Positions 51,118 to 60,802 of a DNA stretch of 64,000 nt are shown piece by piece. The stretch is from JBBSHE01 sp038253325 (GTDB taxonomy: Bacteria; Actinomycetota; Actinomycetes; Propionibacteriales; Nocardioidaceae). The notes under the pieces were generated by a model that was not told where the DNA came from, did not search any database, and was given only the letters and a program-made list of their open reading frames with translations. A program made the translations under genes and the position numbers. The DNA lies in contig JBBSHE010000013.1 of assembly GCA_038253325.1 (NCBI GenBank), positions 1 to 64,000 of the forward strand, written 5' to 3'. Numbering within the stretch: position 1 is the first letter of the stretch; every line of letters starts with the position of its first letter.

Positions 51118-51423
51118 ATGGTCACCGTAGGATTTCTCGCCACGATCAAGGCAAAGCCCGGCAAGGAGCAGGAGGTCGCGGACTTCCTCTCCGGCGCCCT
51201 TCCGCTCGCCCAGAATGAACCCGACACCACCGGATGGTTCGCGATCAAGATCGACGACTCGACGTACGCGATCTTCGACGTCTTTCCGGACGACGCCGGG
51301 CGCCAGGCACACCTGAACGGCCCGATCGCCGCCGCCCTGATGGAGAAGGCCGACGAGCTGTTGAGCGAGCCCCCCGACATCAAGCCGATCGACGTCCTCG
51401 CGGCGAAGCTTCCCGGGGGTTGA
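51118..51423 (+). CDS. ABM-domain (antibiotic biosynthesis monooxygenase-like) protein
   Basis: 101 residues, one ferredoxin-like ABM domain: FLATIKAKPGKEQEVADFL, GWFAIKIDDSTYAIFDVFPDD, then GPIAAALMEKADELL. The family includes cofactor-free quinol monooxygenases and haem-degrading enzymes; the haem-degrading Asn/Trp/His set is not clear here. It is alone between ffh and glnD. Role unknown. Confidence 0.82.
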   Translation: MVTVGFLATIKAKPGKEQEVADFLSGALPLAQNEPDTTGWFAIKIDDSTYAIFDVFPDDAGRQAHLNGPIAAALMEKADELLSEPPDIKPIDVLAAKLPGG

Positions 51424-51439
51424 ACGGATCGGGGTCGCA

Positions 51440-53758
51440 TCAACCGAGCGCTTGTCGGACCCGCTGCTCGACCAGGCTCATCGCGTCGGGTGTGAGCGCG
51501 CTCCCGGAGCCGTTGACCAGGTAGAACACATCGACTGCCTCACGGCCGAGTGTCTCGATGTGGGCCGACCGAACCCGAACGCCGGCATCGGCGATCCCCC
51601 GGCAGATGCGCCAGACCAGCCCGCGATGGTCCGCGGCCTGCACCTCGAGCACACTCGCCGAACGTGACGCGTTCCCGAGAAACTCGACGCGCGCCGGTGG
51701 CGCTCCCGACTTCGGGAGGGACGCCTGGTTGCCTTCCAGGTTCAGCGTTCCGCCGGCCAGCCGCTCGAGCCGGTGCCGGATTCTGACCTCGTCCACCGCG
51801 GTGTTGCCGACGTTCCATCGGGTCAGTCCACGCTCGGCCATGGCGGTCATCCTGGCGGAACGGATCGAGATCCCGGATAGCGCAAGAACACCGGCAATGT
51901 CGGACAGCAGCCGCGGGTGGTCGGGACCGGCAATGCTGATCGTGGAGCCGTCATCGTTCGGTTCGACCATGAGCCCGAAACCTCCATGACCGACCGGTGG
52001 AGGCTCGGTGACCCCAGTCTCGGTGACCCCAGTCTCGGTGACCCCAGTATCGGTGACCCCAGTCTCGGCGTGCCCAGTCTCGGTGACCCCAGTCTCGGGG
52101 TGCTCGGCCGACAACGCGGAGACGGTCGGTTGTCGGCCCAACACCACGCGTACCTGACCGACGAGCTCGTCGACAAGTCGCGCGCGCCAGGTCGACCACG
52201 CGGCCGGCGAGGTGGCGAGGGCGTCCGCCCGCGTCAGCGCTGCGAGCAGGTCCAGCTCGTTGGCACTACCGAGCACCTCGGACACCAAGGCCGCCGTCGC
52301 CGGATCGCCGAGGTCCCTCCGGGTTGCCAGCTGGGGAAGCAGCAGATGGTGCCGTACCAACCGCGAGACGATCGAGGTGTCGGTTTGGGAGAATCCCCAC
52401 CGCGCGGCGATCTGAGCGGCCATCTGCGCTCCGCGCCGGCTGTGATCGTCATCGGCTCCCTTGCCGATGTCATGCAGCAGCGCGGCGGTGACGAGTAGGT
52501 CGGGACGCCGTACGGAGCGGGCCAGCTGAGCAGCCCGGACGCAGGCCTCGATGCTGTGGCGGTCGATCGTGTACGTGTGGATCTCGGCTGCCGACGAGCG
52601 GAGCCGGACGTGCGCCCATTCCGGCAGCCAGCGATCGACGATTCCAATCTGATCGACCTGTTGCCAGACCGCGGGCAGGCCAGGTCCCGCACCGAGCAAT
52701 CCGGCCAACAGCTGTCGGGCGGCCGGGGGCCATGGTTCGGTGAGCGGAGCCGCGTCGCGCGCGAGGCGTGCCGCCGTCGCCGACGCCAACAAGACACCCC
52801 GCTCTGCCGCGAATCCCGCTGCGCGCAGACCGAGCAGGGGGTCCGTCAGCGGTTCCGCGTCGGCGGTCAAGACGACCTCACCCTGCGCCAAGGCGACGCC
52901 CCTGCCGAGGACAACGAGATCGGGGCGTCGTCGCCGAATGCGCAGTGCCTTGCCCCGCGGCCGCGACACCTGATCGATGCGCTGCCAGGCCACGTGCGCT
53001 AGGTGCGCCGTCCTTCGCCCGACGTCACGTAGCTCGAACATCAAGTCGTCGGGAGGCACGCCACGCACGGCCGCCACCGCCGGCACCAGGTCTGGCGTGA
53101 GCCGGTCGGTACGTCTGCCGGCGACCTCGTGCAACACGTCCCGGATGTCCAGGAGGCGGTGGCGACAGGCTTCGGACTCCTCGTGCGGGATGTCGACGAG
53201 CCAGGTTGCGACGAGGGCACGCAGGGAGACGCCGTCGCGGAGGCCGCCCGAGGACTCCTTGAGATCTGGCGCAGCTGAGTACGCGAGCTCCCCGTGCTCG
53301 AGGGCTCGGAGCCGGGTGGACTCGGCGAGCTGCGGGAGGCGGACCGTTGCTCGGAGCCGCCAGCGTTCGAGGACCGCGGTCCGGAGCCGGGCCGCCAGCT
53401 CCGCATCTCCGGCGACGTGACGCGCGTCGAGCATGCCAAGTGCGGCTCGAAGGTCCTGGTCGGCCATCGTCTGCATCTGCGCGGTGTCGCGGACCGCGTG
53501 GTCGAGGGGGATCCGTTGATCCCAAAGCGGATACCAGAGCGCGTCGGCGACTCGCGACACGCACGTCGACCCCAGGGCTCGGTCGTGGACGAGTACGACG
53601 TCGATGTCGCTGAACGGGGATAGCTCGCCCCGGCCGTACCCGCCGATCGCCACCACGCTGAGGCCGCTGGTCGGACCGCCCCTGGTCGCGGCAGCGAACA
53701 GCCCGCCGATCTTCGTGTCCATCGCGTCGGCGCGCGATCGTCGTGCAGCACCGGACAT
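51440..53758 (-). CDS. glnD: [Protein-PII] uridylyltransferase/uridylyl-removing enzyme GlnD
   Basis: 772 residues from ATG 53758. The nucleotidyltransferase motif is GGYGRGELSPFSDIDVVLVHD; the HD phosphohydrolase motif is LLVTAALLHDIGKGADDDHS. Two ACT domains form the last ~190 residues (TISIAGPDHPRLLSDIAGVL; VLEVQAADHRGLVWRICRG). It adds and removes UMP on PII in response to glutamine; some actinobacterial relatives adenylylate instead. Between HD and ACT lies a repeated ETGVT linker. Sixteen bases after glnB, cotranscribed with amt-glnB. Confidence 0.93.
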   Translation of the reverse strand: MSGAARRSRADAMDTKIGGLFAAATRGGPTSGLSVVAIGGYGRGELSPFSDIDVVLVHDRALGSTCVSRVADALWYPLWDQRIPLDHAVRDTAQMQTMADQDLRAALGMLDARHVAGDAELAARLRTAVLERWRLRATVRLPQLAESTRLRALEHGELAYSAAPDLKESSGGLRDGVSLRALVATWLVDIPHEESEACRHRLLDIRDVLHEVAGRRTDRLTPDLVPAVAAVRGVPPDDLMFELRDVGRRTAHLAHVAWQRIDQVSRPRGKALRIRRRRPDLVVLGRGVALAQGEVVLTADAEPLTDPLLGLRAAGFAAERGVLLASATAARLARDAAPLTEPWPPAARQLLAGLLGAGPGLPAVWQQVDQIGIVDRWLPEWAHVRLRSSAAEIHTYTIDRHSIEACVRAAQLARSVRRPDLLVTAALLHDIGKGADDDHSRRGAQMAAQIAARWGFSQTDTSIVSRLVRHHLLLPQLATRRDLGDPATAALVSEVLGSANELDLLAALTRADALATSPAAWSTWRARLVDELVGQVRVVLGRQPTVSALSAEHPETGVTETGHAETGVTDTGVTETGVTETGVTEPPPVGHGGFGLMVEPNDDGSTISIAGPDHPRLLSDIAGVLALSGISIRSARMTAMAERGLTRWNVGNTAVDEVRIRHRLERLAGGTLNLEGNQASLPKSGAPPARVEFLGNASRSASVLEVQAADHRGLVWRICRGIADAGVRVRSAHIETLGREAVDVFYLVNGSGSALTPDAMSLVEQRVRQALG
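52006..52095 (-). repeat. Six 15-base in-frame repeats in glnD
   Basis: Units starting at 52006, 52021, 52036, 52051, 52066 and 52081; four are identical (CGGTGACCCCAGTCT) and the others differ at one or a few bases. They code for (E/D)TG(V/H)(T/A). The array sits in the linker before the first ACT domain, so repeat number can change without hitting a catalytic domain. Confidence 0.9.
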
Positions 53759-53773
53759 GGACGATGCGCGTGC

Positions 53774-54112
53774 CTATACGGCTGCTTCGCCGGTCTCGCC
53801 GGTGCGCACCCGGACCACGGTGTCGACCGGGACCACCCACACCTTGCCGTCGCCGATCCGACCCGTCTGCGCCGCCTTCGTGATGATCCCGACGACGTCG
53901 TCCACGTCGCTGTCTCCCACGACGATCTCCAGCCGGACCTTCGGAACGAGCGCGACGTCGTACTCCGCACCGCGGTAGACCTCGGTGTGACCTCGTTGAC
54001 GGCCGTAGCCCGTCGCCTCGGTGACGGTCATCCCGCTGATCCCGAACGTCTCGAGGGCTTCGCGCACGGAGTCCCACTTGTGCGGCTTGACGACGGCAGT
54101 GACGAGTCTCAC
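53774..54112 (-). CDS. glnB: Nitrogen regulatory protein P-II
   Basis: 112 residues from GTG 54112, which overlaps the amt stop by four bases (GTGA). The T-loop GHTEVYRGAEYDVALVPK carries Tyr51, the site of nucleotidylation, and VWVVPVDTVVRVRTGETGEAA is the C-terminal signature. It reports 2-oxoglutarate and energy state and gates Amt. In actinobacteria it is usually named glnK; both names apply. Confidence 0.93.
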   Translation of the reverse strand: MRLVTAVVKPHKWDSVREALETFGISGMTVTEATGYGRQRGHTEVYRGAEYDVALVPKVRLEIVVGDSDVDDVVGIITKAAQTGRIGDGKVWVVPVDTVVRVRTGETGEAAV

Positions 54113-55464
54113 GACGACACCTTCTCTGAATCGATCTTCGGAGCTGACGGGACGGCCGCGGTTGCCGAAGCGAGGACGTTGCCACCCGTCACATGCAGGT
54201 CGTACCCCGTCTCGGCGTGCTCGGCCGAGTCGATGCCGCTGACTTCCTCCTCCTCGTCGATCCGCCAGCCCATCGTCACCTTGAGCAGGTAGCCGATGGC
54301 CAGCGTCGCCACGAACGAGTACGTGAGGACGGCGGCGGCGCCGACGGCCTGGCGCCAGAGCTGGTCGAACCCGCCACCGTAGAACAGGCCGTCCACCCCG
54401 GCGGTCGCCCTGGCGGTCGCGAGGAACCCGACACCGACCGTACCGACGATCCCGCCGACCAGGTGAACGCCCACCACGTCGAGCGAGTCGTCGTAGCCGA
54501 ACCGGTACTTCAGCCCGACCGCCAGCGCACACAGGACGGCGGCGGCGAACCCGAGGGCGATGGACCCGATCGGGTCCAGGGACGAGCACGACGGCGTGAT
54601 CGCGACGAGCCCGGCAACCGCGCCGGAGGCCGCGCCGAGCGATGTCGCATGGCCGTCGCGGATCCGCTCGGTCAGCAGCCATCCGAGGATCGCCGCACAG
54701 GTCGCGACCATCGTGTTGACGAACACCTCGGCGGCCTGTCCGTTCGCCGCCAACGCGGAACCGGCGTTGAACCCGAACCAGCCGAACCAAAGCAGCCCTG
54801 CCCCGGTCATCACCATCGGGAGGTTGTGTGGACGCATCGGATCGCGTTTGAAGCCGATCCGCCTCCCGAGCAGCAGGGCCAACGCGAGTCCGGCGGCGCC
54901 GGCGTTGATGTGTACGGCCGTCCCCCCGGCGAAGTCAATGGCGAGCAACTTGTTGGCGATCCACCCACCCTTGGCCGACTGCGCACCGTTGAACGCGAAC
55001 ACCCAGTGCGCGATCGGGAAATAGACGACGGTCGCCCAGATGGCCGTGAACACCATCCACGTGCCGAACCTCGCCCGGTCGGCGATCGCGCCGGAGATCA
55101 GGGCGACGGTGATGATCGCGAACACCGCCTGGAACGCCACGAAGGCCATCGCCGGGATCGTGAACACGAGATGGGTCGACTGGAATCCCTTGTCGAGGCC
55201 GTTCGTCCCCATCAGGTTCGTCAGGCCGAACAGCTCACGGGGGCTTCCGACGAGACCGTCGGCGACGTCGTTGCCGAAGGCCATCGAGTAGCCGTACAGC
55301 ACCCAGAGGACTCCGACCGTCGCCAACGCCCCGAAGCTCATCATCATCATGTTCAAGACACTCTTCGAACGGACCATGCCACCGTAGAAGAGAGCCAGGC
55401 CAGGCGTCATCAGTAAGACGAGTGCGGCGCTCGCCAGCACCCAGGCGGTGTCACCGGAGTTCAT
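54109..55464 (-). CDS. amt: Ammonium transporter Amt
   Basis: 451 residues, about 11 membrane helices. WVLASAALVLLMTPGLALFYGGMV, AMAFVAFQAVFAIITVALISG, DFAGGTAVHINAGAAGLALA and the pore residues of the Amt/Rh family are seen. It imports ammonium, closed by P-II. A GlnR-like element precedes the gene. Confidence 0.94.
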   Translation of the reverse strand: MNSGDTAWVLASAALVLLMTPGLALFYGGMVRSKSVLNMMMMSFGALATVGVLWVLYGYSMAFGNDVADGLVGSPRELFGLTNLMGTNGLDKGFQSTHLVFTIPAMAFVAFQAVFAIITVALISGAIADRARFGTWMVFTAIWATVVYFPIAHWVFAFNGAQSAKGGWIANKLLAIDFAGGTAVHINAGAAGLALALLLGRRIGFKRDPMRPHNLPMVMTGAGLLWFGWFGFNAGSALAANGQAAEVFVNTMVATCAAILGWLLTERIRDGHATSLGAASGAVAGLVAITPSCSSLDPIGSIALGFAAAVLCALAVGLKYRFGYDDSLDVVGVHLVGGIVGTVGVGFLATARATAGVDGLFYGGGFDQLWRQAVGAAAVLTYSFVATLAIGYLLKVTMGWRIDEEEEVSGIDSAEHAETGYDLHVTGGNVLASATAAVPSAPKIDSEKVSS

Positions 55465-55544
55465 CGAGACTTCTCCTCGAAGGATCAGGAATCTCTTGTG
55501 CCAGCAAGAGTGTCGTGACGACTTTCCGGGGACGGGTCAGCGGC

Positions 55545-55580
55545 GTTGCGACGGTGTGACAAATCGTCGCCGGTTGTTAC
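55545..55580 (-). promoter_or_regulatory. GlnR-like half-boxes upstream of amt
   Basis: On the minus strand GTCAC-N6-GCAAC (55545-55560) fits the a/b boxes GTnAC-n6-GnAAC of the actinobacterial nitrogen regulator GlnR. A further GTAAC lies 15 bases upstream (55576-55580). Spacing to it is 20 instead of 22 bases, so the match is partial. A small stem CTCTTG-N6-CAAGAG (55493-55510) sits between the box and the start codon. Confidence 0.45.
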
Positions 55581-55599
55581 GGGCATGTTGCGCGACGGC

Positions 55600-56733
55600 T
55601 CAACTCCCGAGCAGCGCGTCGACGAAGGCGTCGACCTCGAACGGCACGAGGTCGTCGACGCCCTCACCGAGTCCGATCAGCTTCACGGGTACGCCAAGCT
55701 CGCGCTGCACCTGCACCACGATTCCGCCCTTGGCTGTGCCGTCCAGCTTCGTCAAGACGATTCCGGTGACGTCGACGACGTCACGGAAGATCCGCGCCTG
55801 GGTGAGACCGTTCTGGCCCGTCGTCGCGTCGATCACGAGCAGCACCTCGTCGACCGGCGCTTGCTTCTCGATCACGCGCTTGACCTTGCCGAGCTCGTCC
55901 ATCAACCCGGTCTTCGTGTGCAGGCGACCGGCGGTGTCGATGATCACGGTGTCGACCTCCTGCTCGATGCCTGCCTTCACCGCCTCGAACGCAACACTGG
56001 CCGGGTCGGAGCCCTCGTCGCCCCGAACGGTCGGGACCCCGACGCGCCCACCCCAGGTCTCCAGCTGGTCGGCTGCCGCGGCCCGGAAGGTGTCAGCCGC
56101 GCCGAGAAGCACGTCCTTGTCGTCTGCGACCAGCACTCGGGCGATCTTGCCGACGGTCGTCGTCTTTCCGGTCCCGTTCACGCCGACCACCATCAGGACT
56201 CCCGGCTTGCCTTCGCGGCGGCGCGCCTGAAGAGTCCGGTCCAGACCCGGTTCGAGGAGTCTCACGAGCTCCTCGCGCAGCAATACGTGGGCGTACTCTC
56301 CGGTCGCACCCTCGACCCGCATTCGGGTACGGAGTGTCTTGACCAGCTCCTGGGTCGGCGCGACGCCCACGTCCGCGCCGATCAGCGTCTCCTCGACCTC
56401 TTCCCAGGTCGCGTCGTCCAGCCGGTCGCGCGACAGCAGGCTCAGCAAGCCTCGGCCCCAGGTCGACTGCGACTGCGCAAGTCTGGCGCGCAGTCTGCGC
56501 AACCGCCCGGCGGAGGGCTCCGGCTGTTCGACCAGGGCCGTTGGTTGCTCGGGCGCGACGTCTCGCGCGGGAGCTTCCTCGACAGTGGCGGCCGCGCCGC
56601 CACGCGGGGGTGTCGTCGCGGCTGGGGGCGCCTCTCCATGCGATCCAGCGCGGGACCACACGAGTGCCACGGCGAGTCCGGCGAGGACGACAACGGCCAG
56701 ACCGATCAGCACGTAGAGCAGCGAATCTGACAC
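55600..56733 (-). CDS. ftsY: SRP receptor FtsY
   Basis: 377 residues from GTG 56733. One N-terminal membrane helix (LLYVLIGLAVVVLAGLAVALV) is unusual for E. coli but normal in actinobacteria. The NG domain shows VVGVNGTGKTTTVGKIA, AADTFRAAAADQL, IIDTAGRLHTKTGL and LTKLDGTAKGG. It docks ribosome-SRP complexes at the membrane. Confidence 0.95.
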   Translation of the reverse strand: MSDSLLYVLIGLAVVVLAGLAVALVWSRAGSHGEAPPAATTPPRGGAAATVEEAPARDVAPEQPTALVEQPEPSAGRLRRLRARLAQSQSTWGRGLLSLLSRDRLDDATWEEVEETLIGADVGVAPTQELVKTLRTRMRVEGATGEYAHVLLREELVRLLEPGLDRTLQARRREGKPGVLMVVGVNGTGKTTTVGKIARVLVADDKDVLLGAADTFRAAAADQLETWGGRVGVPTVRGDEGSDPASVAFEAVKAGIEQEVDTVIIDTAGRLHTKTGLMDELGKVKRVIEKQAPVDEVLLVIDATTGQNGLTQARIFRDVVDVTGIVLTKLDGTAKGGIVVQVQRELGVPVKLIGLGEGVDDLVPFEVDAFVDALLGS

Positions 56734-56787
56734 GGCAGACCATCTTGTCAGACGTGGCAGCGGCCCCAGCCCTGCCGGCTGAGAACC

Positions 56788-59700
56788 TCAGCTCGCCTCG
56801 CGCAGTCTCTGACTGACCACCGTGGAGACGCCGTCGCCGCGCATCGACACGCCGTACAACGTGTCGGCGACCTCCATCGTCCGCTTCTGATGGGTGATCA
56901 CAAGCAGCTGTGATGTGATCCGAAGCTCTTCGTAGATCTCGAGCAACCGGCCTAGGTTCGTGTCGTCGAGTGTCGCCTCCACTTCGTCCAGGATGTAGAA
57001 GGGCGACGGTCTGGCCTTGAACAGAGCGACGAGGAACGCGACCGCCACCAGGGACCGCTCACCACCGGAGAGCAACGACAGTCTTTTCAGCTTCTTGCCC
57101 GCGGGTCGCGCCTCGACGTCGACTCCCGTCGCCAGGATGTCGTCGGGATCGGTGAGGACGAGCCGTCCCGCACCGCCCGGGAACAGGCGCGAGAACACGT
57201 CTGCGAACTCGCGTTCGACGTCACGGTAGGCGTCCATGAAAACCTGCTCGACTCGACCGTCGACCTCCTTGATGATGTCGAGAAGGTCGCGGCGCGTCTT
57301 CTTGAGATCCTCGAACTGCTCGGTCAGGAACTTGTTGCGGCCTTCCAGGGCCGCGAACTCCTCAAGTGCCAGCGGGTTGACCCGACCGAGCATGCTGAGT
57401 GCTCGTTCGGCTGCGCGGAGCCGCTTCTCCTGCTCGGGGCGGATGTACGGAATCAGCACGGCTTCGCCGTCGGGGGTCGCCGCATCCGAAGGCGCTGGAA
57501 TCGGCCGGTCGGGGCCGAATTCCGCCACCAAGGTCTCCAGGCTCAGCCCGAGCTCGTCGAGGGACCTCTCCTCGAGTCGTTCGCGGCGCAACCGGTGCTC
57601 GGCCCGAAGCACGTCGTCGCGGTGTACCGAGTCGGTCAGGGCGGAGAGCTCGACCTCGAGGGACCGCACCCGTTGCCGGTTGTCAGCCAGTTCCGCGCCT
57701 CGCCGGGCCTGCTCGGCCTCCAACGTGCGGCGAGCGTCGACTGCCGCATGCACCGACTGGTCCAGCCTCGAGATCACGATCGCGGTGGCACTGACCACGG
57801 CATGAGCGGCAGCCGCCTCGTCCGTTCGACGACGACGCCGGGACTCGGCCCGGGCTTGCGCCGACCGTTCCTCGCCGGCCGCTCGCAGCAGGTCATCTGC
57901 TCGTCCGCGCAGGGCGCGTATCCGCTCCTCGGCGGTTCGCAGCGCAAGACGGCCATCCATCTCCGTCTGCCGTGCGGCGCGGGCCGCCGCCGCGGCGCAC
58001 TCGCGCTCACTGGTGTCAGGGTCCTCACCCGGTGCCTGTTCGGCGACCCTCATGCGCTCTTCGAGCTGTGCCAGCGTGCTTTGGTCCCGTCCACGGGCTG
58101 CGTCAGCCTCGGCGATCGCCTCCTCGAGTCGATGCCCTTCGGCGGCTGCCGCCCGGGCGAGGCCACCGAGCTGTGCCAGCTCCTCGACAACGGCCGACAT
58201 CGAAGCGTCCGACTCGTGGAGTTTCGCCAGGGCCACCTCCACGGCGGCAGCCGCCTGCTGCTGCTCGGACTCGAGCGCGCCGAGCTCGAAACGTGCCCGC
58301 TGCTGTGCCGACGTCGCGTCATCCAGCGCCGCCCGGGCCGCCTCGAACGCCGCTTGAATCTCGAGCATGCTGGGCTCTGAGGTCGATCCGCCCGCCGCCT
58401 GATACGCACCGACGACATCGCCGTCGACGGTGACGGCAACCACGTCGGGATGGTCTTGGACGAGTGCCCGGGCGGCACCCAGATCGTCGACGACCGCCGC
58501 CTTGAACAGCAAACGGCGAAGTGGGCCGACCAGAGCGGCGGGCGCATCGACGTACGTGGTGGCGTACGCAGCACCGATCGGCAGGACTGGCCAAGACGAA
58601 TCGTCGATCTGAGCGCTGGCGAGGACCAGGCCGACCCTGCCGAGGTCGTGCTGCTTGAGATGCCCGATTGCGTCGACAGCGTTGCCGAGGTCGTCAACGG
58701 CAACCGCGTTCGCGAAGGAGCCGAGCGCCGCGGCGATCGCGCGTTCCTTCCCGGCGCGGATCGAGACCAGAGCCGCGACCGAGCCCAACAACCCGCTGAC
58801 GTGCGCCGAGGCATCGAGCAGTGCTCCGGCGCCATCCTTGGCAAGTGTCAGCTCGAGTGCCTCCGCGCGTGCGTGCAGGGCCGCGCGCTCTTGTTCGGCT
58901 CGGTGCAGCTGGTCATGCACCTTGGTGATCCTGGACTCGACGTCGGTGAGCTCGGCCTGCGCCGCCTCGAATGCGGCGTCGAGCCCGTGCTCGCCCGTCT
59001 CGAACCCGGCGATCCGGATCTCGAGGGCGGTGAAGTCACGTCGAGCATGTTCGGCTCGACCGACCGCCGCGCGGTGCGCCTCTTCGAGTCGGTGAAGCTC
59101 CTCATCGGTCGCGGCAACCCTCGACTGCATGGCATGGACCCGGCCCGCCATCCTGGCGAGTCCCTCACGACGGTCGGCCGCTGCCTGCAGCAGCCCCGAC
59201 ACGCGCCGATCCTCGGCGGCGTGTGCGTCCTCGGTGCGATGCCGGTCGGCGATCGCCTCCTCGAGAGCCGAGCCGAGAGCCGCGGTCTCCTCCGCGATCT
59301 TCGCCTCCTGCTGTTGGACCCGGGCTGCCTCAGCCTCCAGCTCGCCGGGATCGCGCCCGTGACGCTCCTCGACGGGCTCGTCGGCGATGTTGCGCAGGCG
59401 CTCGCCGGCGAGGCTCGCGGTTGCCTTGAAACGCTCGCGCAGGGTCGAGAGGTCGTAGTACGTCTGCTGTGCCTTGGCCAGGCGCGGCGCAGCAGACCGT
59501 AGAGCGGTGTCAAGCTCCGACTCGGTCGCCCGCGCGGCCAACAGGTCGCGTTCGACGGCCATCCGGTGCTCGCGAACAACGGCCTCGTCGGCCAGCTCCT
59601 GATCGAACGTCTTCTGCATGGACACCACGTCGTCGGCGAGCAGCCGTGCCCGGGCGTCGCGCAGGTCCGCCTGGACGACGGACGCAGTGCGAGCGACCTC

Positions 59701-60327
59701 CGCCTGGCGTCCCAGCGGCTTGAGCTGCCGCCTGACCTCGGTCAGCAGGTCACTGAGCCGGGTCAGGTTTCCGTCGGTTGCATCCAGCTTCCGGAGGGCC
59801 TTCTCCTTGCGTTTACGATGCTTGAGGACGCCCGCCGCCTCCTCGACGAATCCGCGCCGGTCCTCCGGTGACGCGTGGAGAATCGCATCGAGCTGGCCCT
59901 GTCCGACGATGACATGCATCTCCTTGCCGATGCCGGAGTCCGACAGCAGCTCCTGGAGGTCGAGCAGCCGACAGACCTGTCCGTTGATGGCGTACTCCGA
60001 ACCACCGTTTCGGAACATCGTCCGCGAGATCGTGACCTCGGCGTACTCGATCGGAAGGGCGCCGTCGCTGTTGTCGATCGTGAGGATCACCTCGGCGCGA
60101 CCCAACGGTGCACGCCCCGTCGTACCAGCGAAGATGACGTCCTCCATCTTGCCGCCGCGCAGGGACTTCGCGCCCTGCTCGCCGAGGACCCACGAGAGTG
60201 CGTCGACGACGTTGGACTTGCCCGAACCGTTCGGACCTACCACACACGTGATCCCCGGCTCCATGTCGAGCGTGGTGGACGAGGCGAACGACTTGAAACC
60301 TCGAAGCGTCAGGCTCTTGAGGTACAC
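56788..60327 (-). CDS. smc: Chromosome segregation ATPase SMC
   Basis: 1179 residues from GTG 60327 with AAGGAG eight bases before; the open frame upstream is not coding-like. Walker A VVGPNGSGKSNVVDALSW, two long coiled coils around a hinge (GVVDDLGAARAL-rich region near residues 520-650, with HDLGRVGLVLAS), the signature LSGGERSLVAVAFLVAL and Walker B FYILDEVEATLDD. It compacts and segregates chromosomes with ScpAB. In an operon with ftsY downstream. Confidence 0.95.
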   Translation of the reverse strand: MYLKSLTLRGFKSFASSTTLDMEPGITCVVGPNGSGKSNVVDALSWVLGEQGAKSLRGGKMEDVIFAGTTGRAPLGRAEVILTIDNSDGALPIEYAEVTISRTMFRNGGSEYAINGQVCRLLDLQELLSDSGIGKEMHVIVGQGQLDAILHASPEDRRGFVEEAAGVLKHRKRKEKALRKLDATDGNLTRLSDLLTEVRRQLKPLGRQAEVARTASVVQADLRDARARLLADDVVSMQKTFDQELADEAVVREHRMAVERDLLAARATESELDTALRSAAPRLAKAQQTYYDLSTLRERFKATASLAGERLRNIADEPVEERHGRDPGELEAEAARVQQQEAKIAEETAALGSALEEAIADRHRTEDAHAAEDRRVSGLLQAAADRREGLARMAGRVHAMQSRVAATDEELHRLEEAHRAAVGRAEHARRDFTALEIRIAGFETGEHGLDAAFEAAQAELTDVESRITKVHDQLHRAEQERAALHARAEALELTLAKDGAGALLDASAHVSGLLGSVAALVSIRAGKERAIAAALGSFANAVAVDDLGNAVDAIGHLKQHDLGRVGLVLASAQIDDSSWPVLPIGAAYATTYVDAPAALVGPLRRLLFKAAVVDDLGAARALVQDHPDVVAVTVDGDVVGAYQAAGGSTSEPSMLEIQAAFEAARAALDDATSAQQRARFELGALESEQQQAAAAVEVALAKLHESDASMSAVVEELAQLGGLARAAAAEGHRLEEAIAEADAARGRDQSTLAQLEERMRVAEQAPGEDPDTSERECAAAAARAARQTEMDGRLALRTAEERIRALRGRADDLLRAAGEERSAQARAESRRRRRTDEAAAAHAVVSATAIVISRLDQSVHAAVDARRTLEAEQARRGAELADNRQRVRSLEVELSALTDSVHRDDVLRAEHRLRRERLEERSLDELGLSLETLVAEFGPDRPIPAPSDAATPDGEAVLIPYIRPEQEKRLRAAERALSMLGRVNPLALEEFAALEGRNKFLTEQFEDLKKTRRDLLDIIKEVDGRVEQVFMDAYRDVEREFADVFSRLFPGGAGRLVLTDPDDILATGVDVEARPAGKKLKRLSLLSGGERSLVAVAFLVALFKARPSPFYILDEVEATLDDTNLGRLLEIYEELRITSQLLVITHQKRTMEVADTLYGVSMRGDGVSTVVSQRLREAS

Positions 60328-60473
60328 CGAACGTGCTCCTTCAGGGACCCTGAAGCGGGACCCGGCAGCGTGGCCGCGGGGAAGACCAGCCTGAAGGTTA
60401 CCGGCCACCATCCAGCAGGGGTGGTCACCACGCCGTCAAGGACGACGCTTGCCCTCGATGAGGGCGACGGTTG

Positions 60474-60668
60474 TCAGCGGACCCCGGCGTCCTCGACCTG
60501 CGGCACCAGCAACAGGTCGTCGTGGTGCAACTCCGCGTGCAGCGCGTCGTTCTCGGCTTGCAGGCGAAGCACCACCGCTTCGAGATCCGCGACCCGCCGG
60601 CGCAGCCGGACATTAGCGTCGCGCAGATGAGTGTCTCCGCCCAGGTATCCGATGATGGCCTTGGCCAT
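60474..60668 (-). CDS. 64-residue coiled-coil protein, conserved in actinobacteria
   Basis: Starts at ATG 60668 with GGAGG upstream. MAKAIIGYLGGD opens it, followed by a basic/acidic heptad helix (DANVRLRRRVADLEAVVLRL) and an acidic tail ending in VPQVEDAGVR. It sits between mutM and smc, a place where such small proteins recur in related genomes. Function unknown. Confidence 0.78.
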   Translation of the reverse strand: MAKAIIGYLGGDTHLRDANVRLRRRVADLEAVVLRLQAENDALHAELHHDDLLLVPQVEDAGVR

Positions 60669-60802
60669 AGATGTGATCCTCCGGTCAGGCTGGTTCGGTC
60701 GTGATTGCGGCGAACCATTCGTACGTGTATCGCTCGTGGCGAGTACGGAAACTGCCGTCTTCCAGGGTCCCATCCTGCGGCCCCGCGGTCAATCCCGCAG
60801 CC

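Noticed and set aside
52006..52095. CRISPR or insertion-site repeat
   Set aside because: 15-base units without spacers, in frame inside glnD.
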